Shown: positions 15,885 through 23,292, numbered from the stretch's first letter. The stretch is DNA of 34,516 nt from an uncultured Anaerotruncus sp. (GCA_905210995.1 CAJLZE010000015.1:1-34516); one strand, 5' to 3'. Translations and numbers: made by a program. The notes: a model not told the origin generated them from the sequence alone.

Positions 15885-15924
15885 TAAAAAAATCAGCCGC
15901 TCCGGTTGGAGACAGCTGATTTTT
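15885..15924 (-). terminator. Terminator after the frameshifted membrane protein gene
   Basis: AAAAATCAGC pairs with AGCTGATTTTT, with an inner CTCC/GGAG pair; on the minus strand it ends in a T tract, four bases after the stop codon. Confidence 0.75.
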
Positions 15925-15927
15925 ATC

Positions 15928-16997
15928 TTATTGATCGACTGCTGCTGTCTGCCGGCGTGTAAGCAGCAGCATTATTCCCGCGGTGAGTGCACCGGAGGCA
16001 AGGATCACCATGATATCGGCGGGTGCCAGCACTATGCCGGCAATGCCGTCAAAGAAAGTTCCATCGCCGAAGCGGTAAAGATTGCCCGAAAGCAGTATCA
16101 TTTCACCTATGTACATAACAAGAGTCATAGCGGCGGCAAGCACGGCGGGGAGCAGCACAAGGTGATGTGCGGGCCGGGCCTTGACACGGCGGGAAGCAAA
16201 GCCGAAAGTACGCGCCGCCGGCGCAGCAGGTACGAGCCGAGATATATTCCGCACGTCATGCCGAGAAGTATAAAGAATATGCACATGAGCCATGCCGACG
16301 CTGTGCCGACGCGGATGTTGCCGGTTCTGAAAAATGCAGTGAAGCAAGCGAAAATGCAAAGTCCGAGAAAAACCGCTGCCGACGATGCCTGAAGAATGAG
16401 TGCTGTACGGCGGGAGCGGTCGCCGCTTTTCAGCATCTGACCAAAACCGTAAATGCAACCTGTGATCGCTATTATCAGCACCGTTGAAATAAGATAAAAA
16501 TGCAGTTTGAATGCCGGACTGTATTCGCCGGCAAGGATCCCGACCTGCGTTTTTGAAAAATCTATCGGTTCTATCCCTATTTCATAGCTGACGCGCGGCG
16601 GCGTTATCGCGCACATATACATCTGCCAGTTGCCGAGGTCCACATTTTCGGTAACGTTCGGCACCATTATGAGACCGCTTATGTCGGCTTCGACCGTCAA
16701 CCCTTCAAGAAAATGCTCTGCGGCAAAGAAAATGCCGAGCGAAAGGGCAGACGCGGCTGGTGTCGCCCATTTTTTCAGATATCTGAGAAAGAGCGGAAGC
16801 AGCGCTGTGCCTGCTATGAGAGCAAGGCTCAGCGGTGTGTATGGAATAACGTATTTCGGATAGTCGGCAGCCGCAACGATGCCGTCGGGCAGCCAGTCCG
16901 CGAGAATGCGTGCACCCATGATAATGGGATACACCGATGCCGCAATAACCAGAAGCAGCACCGAAATGCAGTAAATACCGTAGCTCTTGTTTTTCAT
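15928..16997 (-). pseudogene. Polytopic membrane protein gene with a frameshift
   Basis: From the ATG at 16997 the frame encodes TM segments (YGIYCISVLLLVIAASV; PLSLALIAGTALLPLFL; HFYLISTVLIIAITGCIYG; AAVFLGLCIFACF; LMCIFFILLGMTCGIYLG) up to an Arg-rich stretch near 16210, then runs into a low-complexity tail and stops at 16125. The coding pattern continues in the next frame as TFGFASRRVKARPAHH, two more TM helices (LLPAVLAAAMTLVMYIGEM; IMVILASGALTAGIMLLL) and a stop at 15928, just before the terminator. Losing one base near 16195-16220 explains both halves; an assembly error is equally possible. Intact length would be about 355 residues. Family not recognised; promoter and ribosome site are intact. 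Confidence 0.75.
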
Positions 16998-17032
16998 TCC
17001 GACCTCCTGTTTTTTGAATAGTTGCCGCTTAC

Positions 17033-17061
17033 AGTATACAGTATTTTTATTTGTTTGTCAA
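17033..17061 (-). promoter_or_regulatory. Sigma-A promoter of the frameshifted membrane protein gene
   Basis: TTGACA (17056-17061) and TATACT (17033-17038) with a 17-bp spacer; an AGGAGG site follows before ATG 16997. Confidence 0.85.
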
Positions 17062-17074
17062 CCGTTTGGCACGG

Positions 17075-17926
17075 TCACGGTATTTCAATGCTCCCGCGAA
17101 AGACCTCCACCGCATCTCCGGTCATAAAAAGCGTGCCGTCGGCGTCATATCTCACGGTCAGCGTGCCGCCGCGAAGGTGAACGGGAATGTCCTCTCCGCG
17201 CGGGCAAAATCCGTTTTCGACAGCCGCAGCCGCCGCGGCGCATGCACCGGTGCCGCAGGCGAGCGTTTCTCCGCTGCCGCGCTCCCATACGCGCATATAA
17301 AGGCTGCCGTCCGGCTCCGCACGTACGAACTCGGTATTCACACGCTCGGGGAAAAGCGGAGAATTTTCAAATTCCGGACCGACGGCTTCAAGGTCAAGCG
17401 CATCGGGATCGTTGCAAAACACAACGCAGTGAGGATTGCCGACCGATACGCACGTGACTGTGTATCCGGCACCGCCTACCGTGACCCTGCGGCCGATAAC
17501 GCTTTCACCGGTGAGAAGGACGGGGATATTCTGCGGGGCGAACTCCGCTTTTCCCATCATTACGCGCGCGCCGGTAGCAATGCCGCCGCGGGTGATCATG
17601 TCAAGGGCGCGCACGCCCGCCAAAGTCTCCACCGTTATCTGCCCGCGCCGCACGCCGCGAACGTCGTAAAGATATTTCCCGACGCAGCGTACAGCGTTGC
17701 CGCACATAAGCCCCTCACTGCCGTCGCGGTTGAACATCCGCATTTTTGCGTCGGCTTTGTCCGACGGGCAGATGAATACTGCTCCGTCGCCGCCTATCCC
17801 GAAATGACGGTCGGAGAGCTTTATCGCAAGATATGACGGGTCCGGCACCGGGGCATCGAGACAGTCTATGAAAATATAATCGTTTCCGCAGCCCTGCATT
17901 TTGACGAATTCAAGCCTTCTGTCCAT
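17075..17926 (-). CDS. dapF: Diaminopimelate epimerase
   Basis: Converts LL-DAP to meso-DAP for lysine and peptidoglycan. The 283-residue cofactor-independent enzyme has FVKMQGCGNDYIFID, the first catalytic cysteine in MCGNAVRCVGKY (Cys75), the substrate motif VGNPHCVVF and the second catalytic cysteine in LACGTGACAAAAA (Cys224). Length is normal. It is monocistronic with its own strong promoter and a GC-rich leader of about 80 bases able to form two hairpins. The presence of meso-DAP epimerase fits a DAP-type cell wall. Confidence 0.97.
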   Translation of the reverse strand: MDRRLEFVKMQGCGNDYIFIDCLDAPVPDPSYLAIKLSDRHFGIGGDGAVFICPSDKADAKMRMFNRDGSEGLMCGNAVRCVGKYLYDVRGVRRGQITVETLAGVRALDMITRGGIATGARVMMGKAEFAPQNIPVLLTGESVIGRRVTVGGAGYTVTCVSVGNPHCVVFCNDPDALDLEAVGPEFENSPLFPERVNTEFVRAEPDGSLYMRVWERGSGETLACGTGACAAAAAAVENGFCPRGEDIPVHLRGGTLTVRYDADGTLFMTGDAVEVFRGSIEIP

Positions 17927-17941
17927 GGCATCTCCGTTCCT

Positions 17942-18004
17942 CCGCCGTCGGCGGCATAACAGTAATGGGGCGGTCGTGCGGACTTTTGGCCGCCGCGGCG
18001 ACCG
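17942..18004 (-). promoter_or_regulatory. Structured GC-rich leader of dapF
   Basis: The leader contains a hairpin with outer arms CGGTCG (17971-17976) and CGACCG (17999-18004), and a CCGCC/GGCGG hairpin (17942-17954) directly upstream of the ribosome-binding site. It matches no riboswitch class I can recognise; it may simply be structured. Confidence 0.35.
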
Positions 18005-18014
18005 TTATGCTTTA

Positions 18015-18043
18015 ATTATATGCCCCGACAGGGGAGGTGTCAA
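18015..18043 (-). promoter_or_regulatory. Sigma-A promoter of dapF
   Basis: TTGACA (18038-18043) and TATAAT (18015-18020) with a 17-bp spacer. Confidence 0.85.
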
Positions 18044-18144
18044 TAGGATACGGAAAAAAGACAGTCGTGGGACCGTAAACCGACCGTCGGTATGTGTCCG
18101 AAAAAATAAAATGAGAATTTGCGCGATTTTTTTGAAAAAAGGTA

Positions 18145-18173
18145 TTGCATTTTTTGCTTTGCTGTGATATAAT
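18145..18173 (+). promoter_or_regulatory. Promoter of tRNA-Glu
   Basis: TTGCAT (18145-18150) and TATAAT (18168-18173) with a 17-bp spacer, about 20 bases before the tRNA 5' end. Confidence 0.78.
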
Positions 18174-18193
18174 AAGCAAGTCGTGAGCAGTAT

Positions 18194-18268
18194 GGCCCGT
18201 TGGTCAAGCGGTTAAGACGCTAGCCTCTCACGCTGGAAACATGGGTTCGATTCCCGTACGGGTCACCA
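18194..18268 (+). tRNA. tRNA-Glu (anticodon CTC)
   Basis: A complete cloverleaf: acceptor GGCCCGT pairs with ACGGGTC (one G-U), the D arm has GGTCAAGCGGTTAAGAC, the anticodon stem CTAGC/GCTGG holds a loop with CTC, the T arm contains GGTTCGATTCC, and CCA is encoded. It carries its own promoter and terminator. It marks the border between the GC-rich core and an AT-richer accessory patch; tRNA genes are frequent integration sites, but I found no second copy of its 3' end in the window. Confidence 0.95.
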
Positions 18269-18273
18269 AGCGA

Positions 18274-18324
18274 AACAAATCCGAACTATTTCGTAAATCG
18301 AAATTGGTTCGGATTTGTTTTTTT
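18274..18324 (+). terminator. Terminator of tRNA-Glu
   Basis: Arms AACAAATCCGAAC (18274-18286) and GTTCGGATTTGTT (18307-18319), with an inner ATTTCG/CGAAAT pair, end in a run of seven T. Confidence 0.85.
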
Positions 18325-18359
18325 GCTATGAGTATTAGGCTATAGTTTACATTAGTATG

Positions 18360-18391
18360 AAAAGAGCGAGGTCACGCGACCTCGCTCTTTT
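18360..18391 (-). terminator. Terminator overlapping the end of the 141-residue orphan gene
   Basis: A perfect 13-bp stem (AAAAGAGCGAGGT, 18360-18372, with ACCTCGCTCTTTT, 18379-18391) and a 6-base loop. It includes the stop codon and last codons of the minus-strand gene and can act on both strands. Confidence 0.75.
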
Positions 18392-18797
18392 CGTTTTGCT
18401 TTAGTGTTTGTTGAGCTTTCCACTCCTCAAACTCTTTTTGTCCTTTCTCGGATTCGCAAAATGCAATAATATCCGGCAGCAGACAGCGGGCGATCTCCAT
18501 TCGGACTTTATCGGGAATCTGCGGGATATGCCCCTCGCCGCGCTTATCTCGGATCAAGAATTCAATTGTCAGTAGCAGTCGCTTAAACCAACCGGCGTTC
18601 AGATATTCTTCCCGGAAAAACCATGTCGCGAGGAGTTCTTCCTCTTTTCGTTGCCTTTCGGCTTCGGCTTTTTCTCTTTCTTCAAGTTCTTGCTTGTGAC
18701 TTTCCACACATTGATCGTAATCTTCTGCACCGAAAAAGCCGCTTCTGTTGTCACTCAGTATAGCTTGTAATCGCTTCCAAAACTTTTTCATGTTCAA
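18372..18797 (-). CDS. Uncharacterised coiled-coil protein
   Basis: A 141-residue soluble protein. Residues about 28-55 are a highly charged helix (QELEEREKAEAERQRKEEEL) likely to form a coiled coil; the C-terminal half is helical and ends in a charged tail (LKQNEKSEVA). No signal peptide or TM segment is seen. The start is a TTG at 18797 with GGAGG eight bases upstream; the ATG at 18791 is too far from it. Family and function are not recognised. It is the first gene after tRNA-Glu and is more AT-rich than the core genes, so it probably belongs to the accessory patch. Confidence 0.65.
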   Translation of the reverse strand: MNMKKFWKRLQAILSDNRSGFFGAEDYDQCVESHKQELEEREKAEAERQRKEEELLATWFFREEYLNAGWFKRLLLTIEFLIRDKRGEGHIPQIPDKVRMEIARCLLPDIIAFCESEKGQKEFEEWKAQQTLKQNEKSEVA

Positions 18798-19303
18798 ATC
18801 AGTGTCCTCCCTTACATTGAAATATCAAAACCTTCCTGCTTGCCTACGCTTGTTTGGCAAGCCTTTATGTACACAAATTCGCATTTTTAAGAGCTACATC
18901 CCCCTTTTCATTATCAGCTGAGATAATATCAGTGACATTCCTCGGTCGCACAAAAAGTGCCTAAAAGACTGCCTTTTCCGTGAATTGTGGTATAGAAAGC
19001 GAATTTCAGCGCCATGACTCCGAAAAAGTGACACAAACGACTTTTTTCGGAATCTCTCAAAATCTCGCATTTTCTCGTGAAATCTCGCAAATCCGGTCGG
19101 CTCTGCCGTCTGATGTTAAGCGCCGAGCCGAAATTGTGGCGCGGCTTTAACCTGCTTGAAAATCGGATGTCGTGGATCCTGCTCTTTTTGTGCCAGAGGT
19201 TGGTTTTAACGAACTTTTATGATATAATCAAAGTCCATAATCTCTGCAAGGACAACTGTATTACACGTATGCTAAAATGCAAGTACAGAAAGGAGATGAC
19301 TTT
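18798..19303. other. Gene-poor spacer of the accessory patch
   Basis: No convincing gene is visible on either strand. It holds a weak hairpin (18838-18862), a near-perfect inverted repeat CCGAAAAAGT/ACTTTTTTCGG (19020-19050), short repeats of AATCTCGCA (around 19067-19090) and, at the right end, the promoter of the AraC-type gene. It may be decayed mobile DNA. Confidence 0.5.
19200..19228 (+). promoter_or_regulatory. Promoter of the AraC-type gene
   Basis: TTGGTT (19200-19205) and TATAAT (19223-19228) with a 17-bp spacer. Confidence 0.6.
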
Positions 19304-20506
19304 ATGGAAAACAAAAATTTAATTGACAAAGCCATCGGTTTTATACAAAAGAATCCCCAAAACAATCTGTCACTGCAAAGCATTGCGGACAATGCAGGAT
19401 TTTCACTCACCTACTTTGATGCAATATTCAGACAGCATACGGGGTATAGTCCTGTGGAATACTCTCGCATTTACAAGTTAACGAGAAGCGCACTTGAGCT
19501 TCGCAGAACGCCCAAGACCGTACTGGAAATTGCTCTTGACTTTGGTTATGCAAGCCCTGAGAGCTTCACTCGCGCTTTCAAAAGTTTTTACAGTATTACG
19601 CCGAGCGAATACCGTGAGAAATATTCCGAAGAGGCGGTTACCTGGCATGACCTTTCCGGTAAAATTGCAATCAGTCATTTCAGACGAAGCTTTCCTGAAT
19701 TAAACGTATCGGATATTGATCTTGCCCTTGATTTTTGCTTCACTCACAATCCGCTCAAATATGCTGAGGATATTGTAGGAATGACTGTTACAGAATCCGA
19801 AATCCTCACACTTGGCAATTCCGAACCGCTTGAACATTTTATTTATGTATCTGATTACAACTCCGCAGAGCCTGCTGTAGCGCTCGTCTGCGAAACCGAG
19901 GCTGATGCTTTGCCTTACCTGAAACTCTTAGGAAAACTCACAAATCCGAGATTCTCCGTCCGCAGATCGGTTGGTACGGAATGGGAGGGTTTTGATGCCG
20001 AAGTAGCAAAGCTTGGGCTGACCTGCCGTTACGGATACGACATGATCTATCCCAAAGATACGGTTGCTGTTCCCGAATATGTAGGAATGGAAATTCGTTT
20101 GCTCACCATAGAAGATATGCCTTTCATAAAAGTGTTCAAACAAAGCGGCGGATGCGCAGAATGCCACATCAGAGCAATCCAAATCCACTTTGACGGAAAA
20201 GGCAACATCGGTATGAGACCGATGGGGATATTTGAAAACGGAAAACTTGTTTGCCTTGCGATGCCTACACTTGACCGGATTCGTGAATTCAGAAAATACG
20301 ATATCGGCGCTATTTTTACACTTGATTCGTCAAACGAAAGACAAGCCATTGATTTGATGTGGAAGTATGCGATTGAAAGTTGTTTGCAAGATAATGCTGC
20401 CATTGGTAACGCTAATGCAGATGATGATGACTCACCTCTTGGATTAGCTGCTTGCGAGCGCATCGGTCTTGTGAAAGTCGCTAAAAATTGTTGGTACAGT
20501 ACCTGA
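19304..20506 (+). CDS. AraC-family regulator with C-terminal GNAT-like domain
   Basis: A 400-residue two-part protein. Residues about 5-105 are an AraC DNA-binding domain with two helix-turn-helices (LSLQSIADNAGFSLTYFDAI and VLEIALDFGYASPESFTRAF) and the family ending ITPSEYR. Unusually the DNA-binding part is N-terminal. The remainder is a long domain whose end (LGLAACERIGLVKVAKNCWY) looks like an acetyltransferase-type (GNAT) fold; an acetyl-CoA site is not certain. Start ATG 19304 is supported by AAAGGAG. The last 26 bases overlap the convergent small HTH gene. Base composition is lower in GC than the core. Ligand and targets unknown. Confidence 0.85.
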   Translation: MENKNLIDKAIGFIQKNPQNNLSLQSIADNAGFSLTYFDAIFRQHTGYSPVEYSRIYKLTRSALELRRTPKTVLEIALDFGYASPESFTRAFKSFYSITPSEYREKYSEEAVTWHDLSGKIAISHFRRSFPELNVSDIDLALDFCFTHNPLKYAEDIVGMTVTESEILTLGNSEPLEHFIYVSDYNSAEPAVALVCETEADALPYLKLLGKLTNPRFSVRRSVGTEWEGFDAEVAKLGLTCRYGYDMIYPKDTVAVPEYVGMEIRLLTIEDMPFIKVFKQSGGCAECHIRAIQIHFDGKGNIGMRPMGIFENGKLVCLAMPTLDRIREFRKYDIGAIFTLDSSNERQAIDLMWKYAIESCLQDNAAIGNANADDDDSPLGLAACERIGLVKVAKNCWYST

Positions 20507-20777
20507 GTTCAACGTTCATTTCGCGTCTATCTATAAACCTGCGGTGAAATTTTTCAATCAGGTCTTTTTCGAGCAAAGCCTTGATTGCCTTGTCCACGGT
20601 TTCCTCTTTCCTGATTCCGCACCCGTTTGCGATATCTCTCCGGGAAGGAAAAGCCACATTGCTTTCCCGGTTCATACGACGACAAAGAAAACAATAGACG
20701 GCGATGTCCCGCGGCTTCAGACCGTATTCAAAGATTCTGTTGTCAACCATAAAGAAGTTTTTTCGCTTGCCTGCCAT
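20481..20777 (-). CDS. Small helix-turn-helix protein (HTH_36-like)
   Basis: A 98-residue protein: a basic start (MAGKRKNFFMVDNRIFEYG), then LKPRDIAVYCFLCRRMN and a winged-helix region (AFPSRRDIANGCGIRKEETVD, ALLEKDLIEKFHRR). This resembles the HTH of plasmid or ICE replication-initiator-like proteins. It is small enough to be a stand-alone regulator or a truncated initiator. Its ATG follows AAAGGAG, and a perfect promoter lies upstream, facing away from the LexA/CI-like repressor gene. It is convergent with and overlaps the AraC-type gene by 26 bases. Confidence 0.75.
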   Translation of the reverse strand: MAGKRKNFFMVDNRIFEYGLKPRDIAVYCFLCRRMNRESNVAFPSRRDIANGCGIRKEETVDKAIKALLEKDLIEKFHRRFIDRREMNVELRYCTNNF

Positions 20778-20807
20778 ATTGTTCTCCTTTCTCGTTGTGT
20801 ATTTGAT

Positions 20808-20836
20808 ATTATACTACAAAAATATTGTGTTGTCAA
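20808..20836 (-). promoter_or_regulatory. Leftward promoter of the small HTH gene
   Basis: Perfect TTGACA (20831-20836) and TATAAT (20808-20813) with a 17-bp spacer. Confidence 0.87.
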
Positions 20837-20866
20837 TAGCTGCACACAAAATAATTGTATTTGTTC
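20837..20866. promoter_or_regulatory. Candidate operator between divergent promoters
   Basis: The 30 bases between the two -35 boxes contain a partial dyad with ACAAA (20846-20850) and TTTGT (20860-20864) arms. Binding by the neighbouring repressor is a guess based on position. Confidence 0.3.
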
Positions 20867-20895
20867 TTGACAACTACAATGAGATGTGGTATACT
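20867..20895 (+). promoter_or_regulatory. Rightward promoter of the LexA/CI-like repressor
   Basis: TTGACA (20867-20872) and TATACT (20890-20895) with a 17-bp spacer. Confidence 0.85.
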
Positions 20896-20926
20896 GTATG
20901 CGTAATAAAATTCGGAGGAATCTTGC

Positions 20927-21637
20927 ATGAGCGTAATAGGCGAACAGATTAAAAAATACAGAGGTATCCGCGGCATGACGCAGCAGGAGATTGCCGATGC
21001 GCTCGGCGAAAGCTCCGGCAGGGTGATATACAACTGGGAAAAAGGAATCGGTCGCCCAGACTGTGACAAGCTGGCGAAGCTTTGCGACCTTCTTGATGTA
21101 TCCGCAGACGAGATGATCGGTTGCAGGTCGATGTCGGAACGCCCGACGGCTGCCGAATGGGAAACGATAAAAAAATACCGCGTCCTTGACGAACACGGTA
21201 AAGAAATCGTGGATTATCTGATCGACAGCGAGTACAGGCGAGTATCTGCGACCGGCAGAAAAGCCAAGTGCCGTATGCTCAGAATGGATTATTACACACT
21301 TCCGGCTTCCGCAGGCACGGGAAATATCCTTGACAGCGAGCTTGCCGAGGAGATTCTTGTTCCCGAATCCAAGGAAGCGGAGAAGGCGGACTTTGTTATT
21401 TCTGTCGGCGGTGACAGCATGGAGCCGACTTACCATGACGGAGACAAGGTGTTTGTTGAAAAATGCGACTCCGTCGATGTCGGCGAGATCGGTATCTTTG
21501 TTGTCAATGGCGATGTCTTCATCAAGGAGCGCGGGGACGGTTGCCTGATCTCGCATAACGAAAAGTATAAGCCCATACGCCTCTCCGAGCATGACAGTGT
21601 GTTCTGCTGCGGTAGAGTTGTGGGGGGTGTTGGATAA
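20927..21637 (+). CDS. LexA/CI-like repressor: XRE HTH plus S24 autoprotease
   Basis: A 236-residue repressor. Residues 5-60 are an XRE helix-turn-helix (GMTQQEIADALGESSGRVIY). The C-terminal half is an S24 self-cleaving protease: scissile Ala129-Gly130 in PASAGTGN, nucleophile Ser164 in GGDSMEPTYHDGD, general base Lys200 in GDVFIKERG. The spacings (35 and 36 residues) match LexA (35 and 37), so RecA-triggered self-cleavage is expected. It is divergent from the small HTH gene, the layout of phage or ICE lysogeny switches. ATG 20927 has GGAGG eight bases upstream. It probably kept a now partly lost element silent. Confidence 0.92.
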   Translation: MSVIGEQIKKYRGIRGMTQQEIADALGESSGRVIYNWEKGIGRPDCDKLAKLCDLLDVSADEMIGCRSMSERPTAAEWETIKKYRVLDEHGKEIVDYLIDSEYRRVSATGRKAKCRMLRMDYYTLPASAGTGNILDSELAEEILVPESKEAEKADFVISVGGDSMEPTYHDGDKVFVEKCDSVDVGEIGIFVVNGDVFIKERGDGCLISHNEKYKPIRLSEHDSVFCCGRVVGGVG

Positions 21638-21647
21638 GAATAATTTT

Positions 21648-21683
21648 AGAGCACCGCCATAATCGACGGTGCTCTTAGGTTTT
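21648..21683 (+). terminator. Terminator of the LexA/CI-like repressor gene
   Basis: AGAGCACCG (21648-21656) pairs with CGGTGCTCT (21667-21675), followed by TAGGTTTTT. Confidence 0.8.
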
Positions 21684-21721
21684 TCAACCTACCCTTAAAT
21701 TGGGAAGATCAAGGACAGCAG

Positions 21722-21865
21722 CTACAAGATGTCATTTACTACATCGAGTACGCTGATCACTACCTCAACCCAATCAGGGGTCGGGACTCCCTTGATTTTT
21801 GTAGTGATTTTTACGCACTACAACACCAAGAGAGTCACCAAGACTACTAATGATAACACTTTCAT
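21722..21865 (-). pseudogene. Small ORF with good ribosome site, interrupted in frame by TAG
   Basis: On the minus strand an AAGGAG site lies eight bases before the ATG at 21865. The frame encodes a hydrophobic 15-mer (MKVLSLVVLVTLLVL), a TAG at 21818-21820, then 31 more codons in the same frame (starting CVKITTKIKGVPTPDWV) to a second TAG at 21722-21724. It could be a 15-residue hydrophobic peptide, a 46-residue protein broken by a point mutation, or a readthrough product. I do not recognise it. No promoter was clear. Confidence 0.35.
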
Positions 21866-22239
21866 CTCTGTTTCTCCTTAGTTTATATTTCAAGCATTTC
21901 TGCCTGATTGCCATAAGAAATAAATTTATGCTATGCTTATATTAGACCTTTGTGCTTTGCTGACTTTGCCAATCACCTTTTCGGTATTGGTCATATAGAA
22001 ATGCCAGTCGAGATAATCAATTCTGTTTTTTAAATATAGGAACATAAATCTTTTACTTTTGTAATTACAGTTATTTCGCTCTGTTTTCGTTCCAAATTCT
22101 GCACTTGCCGTTTTTAAAAATTGCGCGACCGCCTTACGGCGGATATTAAGATTTCCCCTCTTTCGCTTCGCGATTTCTCCACTGGATGGGATAAAATTTG
22201 CGTCTGCGGCACTGAATGGATGATTTGAGATTAAAAGAG
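21866..22239. other. Decayed accessory DNA between gene remnants
   Basis: No intact gene is visible. On the minus strand one frame stays open from about 22251 to the stop at 21926 and holds the reverse-transcriptase-like tail listed separately. A small CCGCC/GGCGG hairpin lies near 22129-22143. Confidence 0.5.
21926..22045 (-). pseudogene. Reverse-transcriptase-like C-terminal remnant
   Basis: Thirty-nine codons from the ATG at 22045 read MFLYLKNRIDYLDWHFYM, then TNTEKVIGKV and a short basic tail to the TAA at 21926-21928. The sequence resembles the region after the catalytic palm of bacterial reverse transcriptases of the DGR/maturase sort, whose members show a RIxFLxxxFYxTDTGKVIRK-type stretch. 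The catalytic YxDD part is not present. The match is from memory and short, so it is tentative. It lies downstream, on the same strand, of the DUF6273 C-terminal fragment. Confidence 0.35.
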
Positions 22240-22566
22240 TTAAGAGTTCAAATCAATCCATAAAACGGGGCGAACGCCAGTATCAACATCGTGGACAGCC
22301 GTGCCGTGCTCGTCGTCGGTACTGCCGTCACTGTAGACAATGGCGGCCGACTCATGGTAGTAACCGGGCGACCGCAGCCACCACCAGCAGAAGTTGCTAT
22401 CATCGATTTTCAAAGCGCCATTAGCAACTGCATAATCCGTAGGCTCACACTGTCTTGCGCTATCGGAGCTAAAATATCTCTTCGCTTCCCCGACGCCAAG
22501 CAAGAACACCTGATCTTGCGTTGCATTACCGGGATTTTTACCGTAAGGAATAAATTCTGCTGACAC
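22240..22566 (-). pseudogene. C-terminal fragment of a DUF6273 (C-type-lectin-like) protein
   Basis: A 108-codon frame with the signature end of DUF6273 proteins: FLLGVGEAKRYFSSDSARQC, then PTDYAVANGA, CWWWLRSPG and GVRPVLWIDL. Intact members are larger, often surface proteins, so this is a truncated copy; the ATG at 22566 is internal to the domain and has no clear ribosome site. Between the two conserved motifs the sequence is rich in Tyr, Asp, His and Ser codons (TAC, GAC, CAC, AGT), the pattern left by adenine-directed variation in proteins diversified by DGRs. Whether it ever was a DGR target cannot be proved here. Confidence 0.65.
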
Positions 22567-22833
22567 CGTAACAGTAAGGCCACTACTTTGCGTTCCGATG
22601 CGCGCTATGAAGTGATTGTTGAACGCTTAAAAACCGTTGCAAAGAAACGTGATTTTTCGTCCTGAGTCGCCGCCTGTCAAGCATGCAGTGAAAAACATTT
22701 GAGTGGAGATTCCACCCTGCAGCGTTGCAGGGTGGAAATTTTCATGCTGTAGCACGCGATGAAATTTCATCGGAGCCATGCGTTTGAGCCTCTGCTGGTA
22801 TCGTTTGTGACTCTTAAAATCGCTGAAAGCTAA
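22567..22833. other. Remnant DNA between DUF6273 and recombinase fragments
   Basis: A short plus-strand frame (about 22584-22665, ending KKRDFSS and TGA) looks like the tail of an unidentified gene. A perfect 12-bp hairpin (TTCCACCCTGCA, 22710-22721, with TGCAGGGTGGAA, 22726-22737) follows. The rest is described under the possible transposase tail. Confidence 0.4.
22750..22830 (-). pseudogene. Possible IS3-type transposase C-terminal remnant
   Basis: On the minus strand about 26 codons read FSDFKSHKRYQQRLKRMAP then MKFHRVL, which resembles the end of IS3-family OrfB transposases (the NxxRxQxxLKxMxPxxYR pattern). The catalytic DDE part is absent and the match is short, so this is tentative. 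Confidence 0.25.
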
Positions 22834-23292
22834 TATTCCGTTGGTGTACGCTATCCTATAAATCATCGTAAAAGCAGAAGAAAAGAAGTCGATTTTCGAA
22901 AAGAACGCATCAAAAAGCTGGATAGTATCATGCAGCGGCTCTACGAGGATAACATCGACGGGAAAATATCCGATGACCGTTTTTCCCGAATGTCCGCTAC
23001 TTACGAAACCGAGCAAAAGCAATTGGAAGCAAAAGTCTCAGAACTGGAGGCGGCTATTGCGGAGGCTCGGGAGCAACGCCTGAATGTTGATTCCTTCTTG
23101 GGAATGGTGCGCCGGTACACGGACATTACAGAACTTACCGCAGAGATCATCCGCTCTTTCGTGGAGAAGATCGAGGTGAAGAAACCGGAGAAAGTCCCCG
23201 GTACACGGACAAAAAAGCAGACCTTGGTCATCTGGTGGAACTTCATCGGCGTGGTCGATATCCCGCAACAAGAGCAAAAAGGAACGGCATAG
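22834..23292 (+). pseudogene. C-terminal fragment of a large serine recombinase
   Basis: The open frame from 22834 reads KSRRKEVDFRKERIKKLDSI, MQRLYEDNIDGKISDDRF, a coiled-coil (YETEQKQLEAKVSELEAAIA), then LTAEIIRSFVEKIEVKKPEK and TLVIWWNFIGVVDIP. This is the zinc-ribbon-adjacent coiled coil and DUF4368-like end of large serine recombinases of clostridial mobile elements. The catalytic N-terminal half (about 350-400 residues) is missing. The break lies somewhere between 22834 and about 22865. Its terminator is intact. It shows that a mobile element once sat here. Confidence 0.8.

Noticed and set aside
19077..19322. An 81-codon plus-strand frame before the AraC-type gene.
   Set aside because: It overlaps the promoter and start of the AraC-type gene and has no ribosome site or familiar motif.
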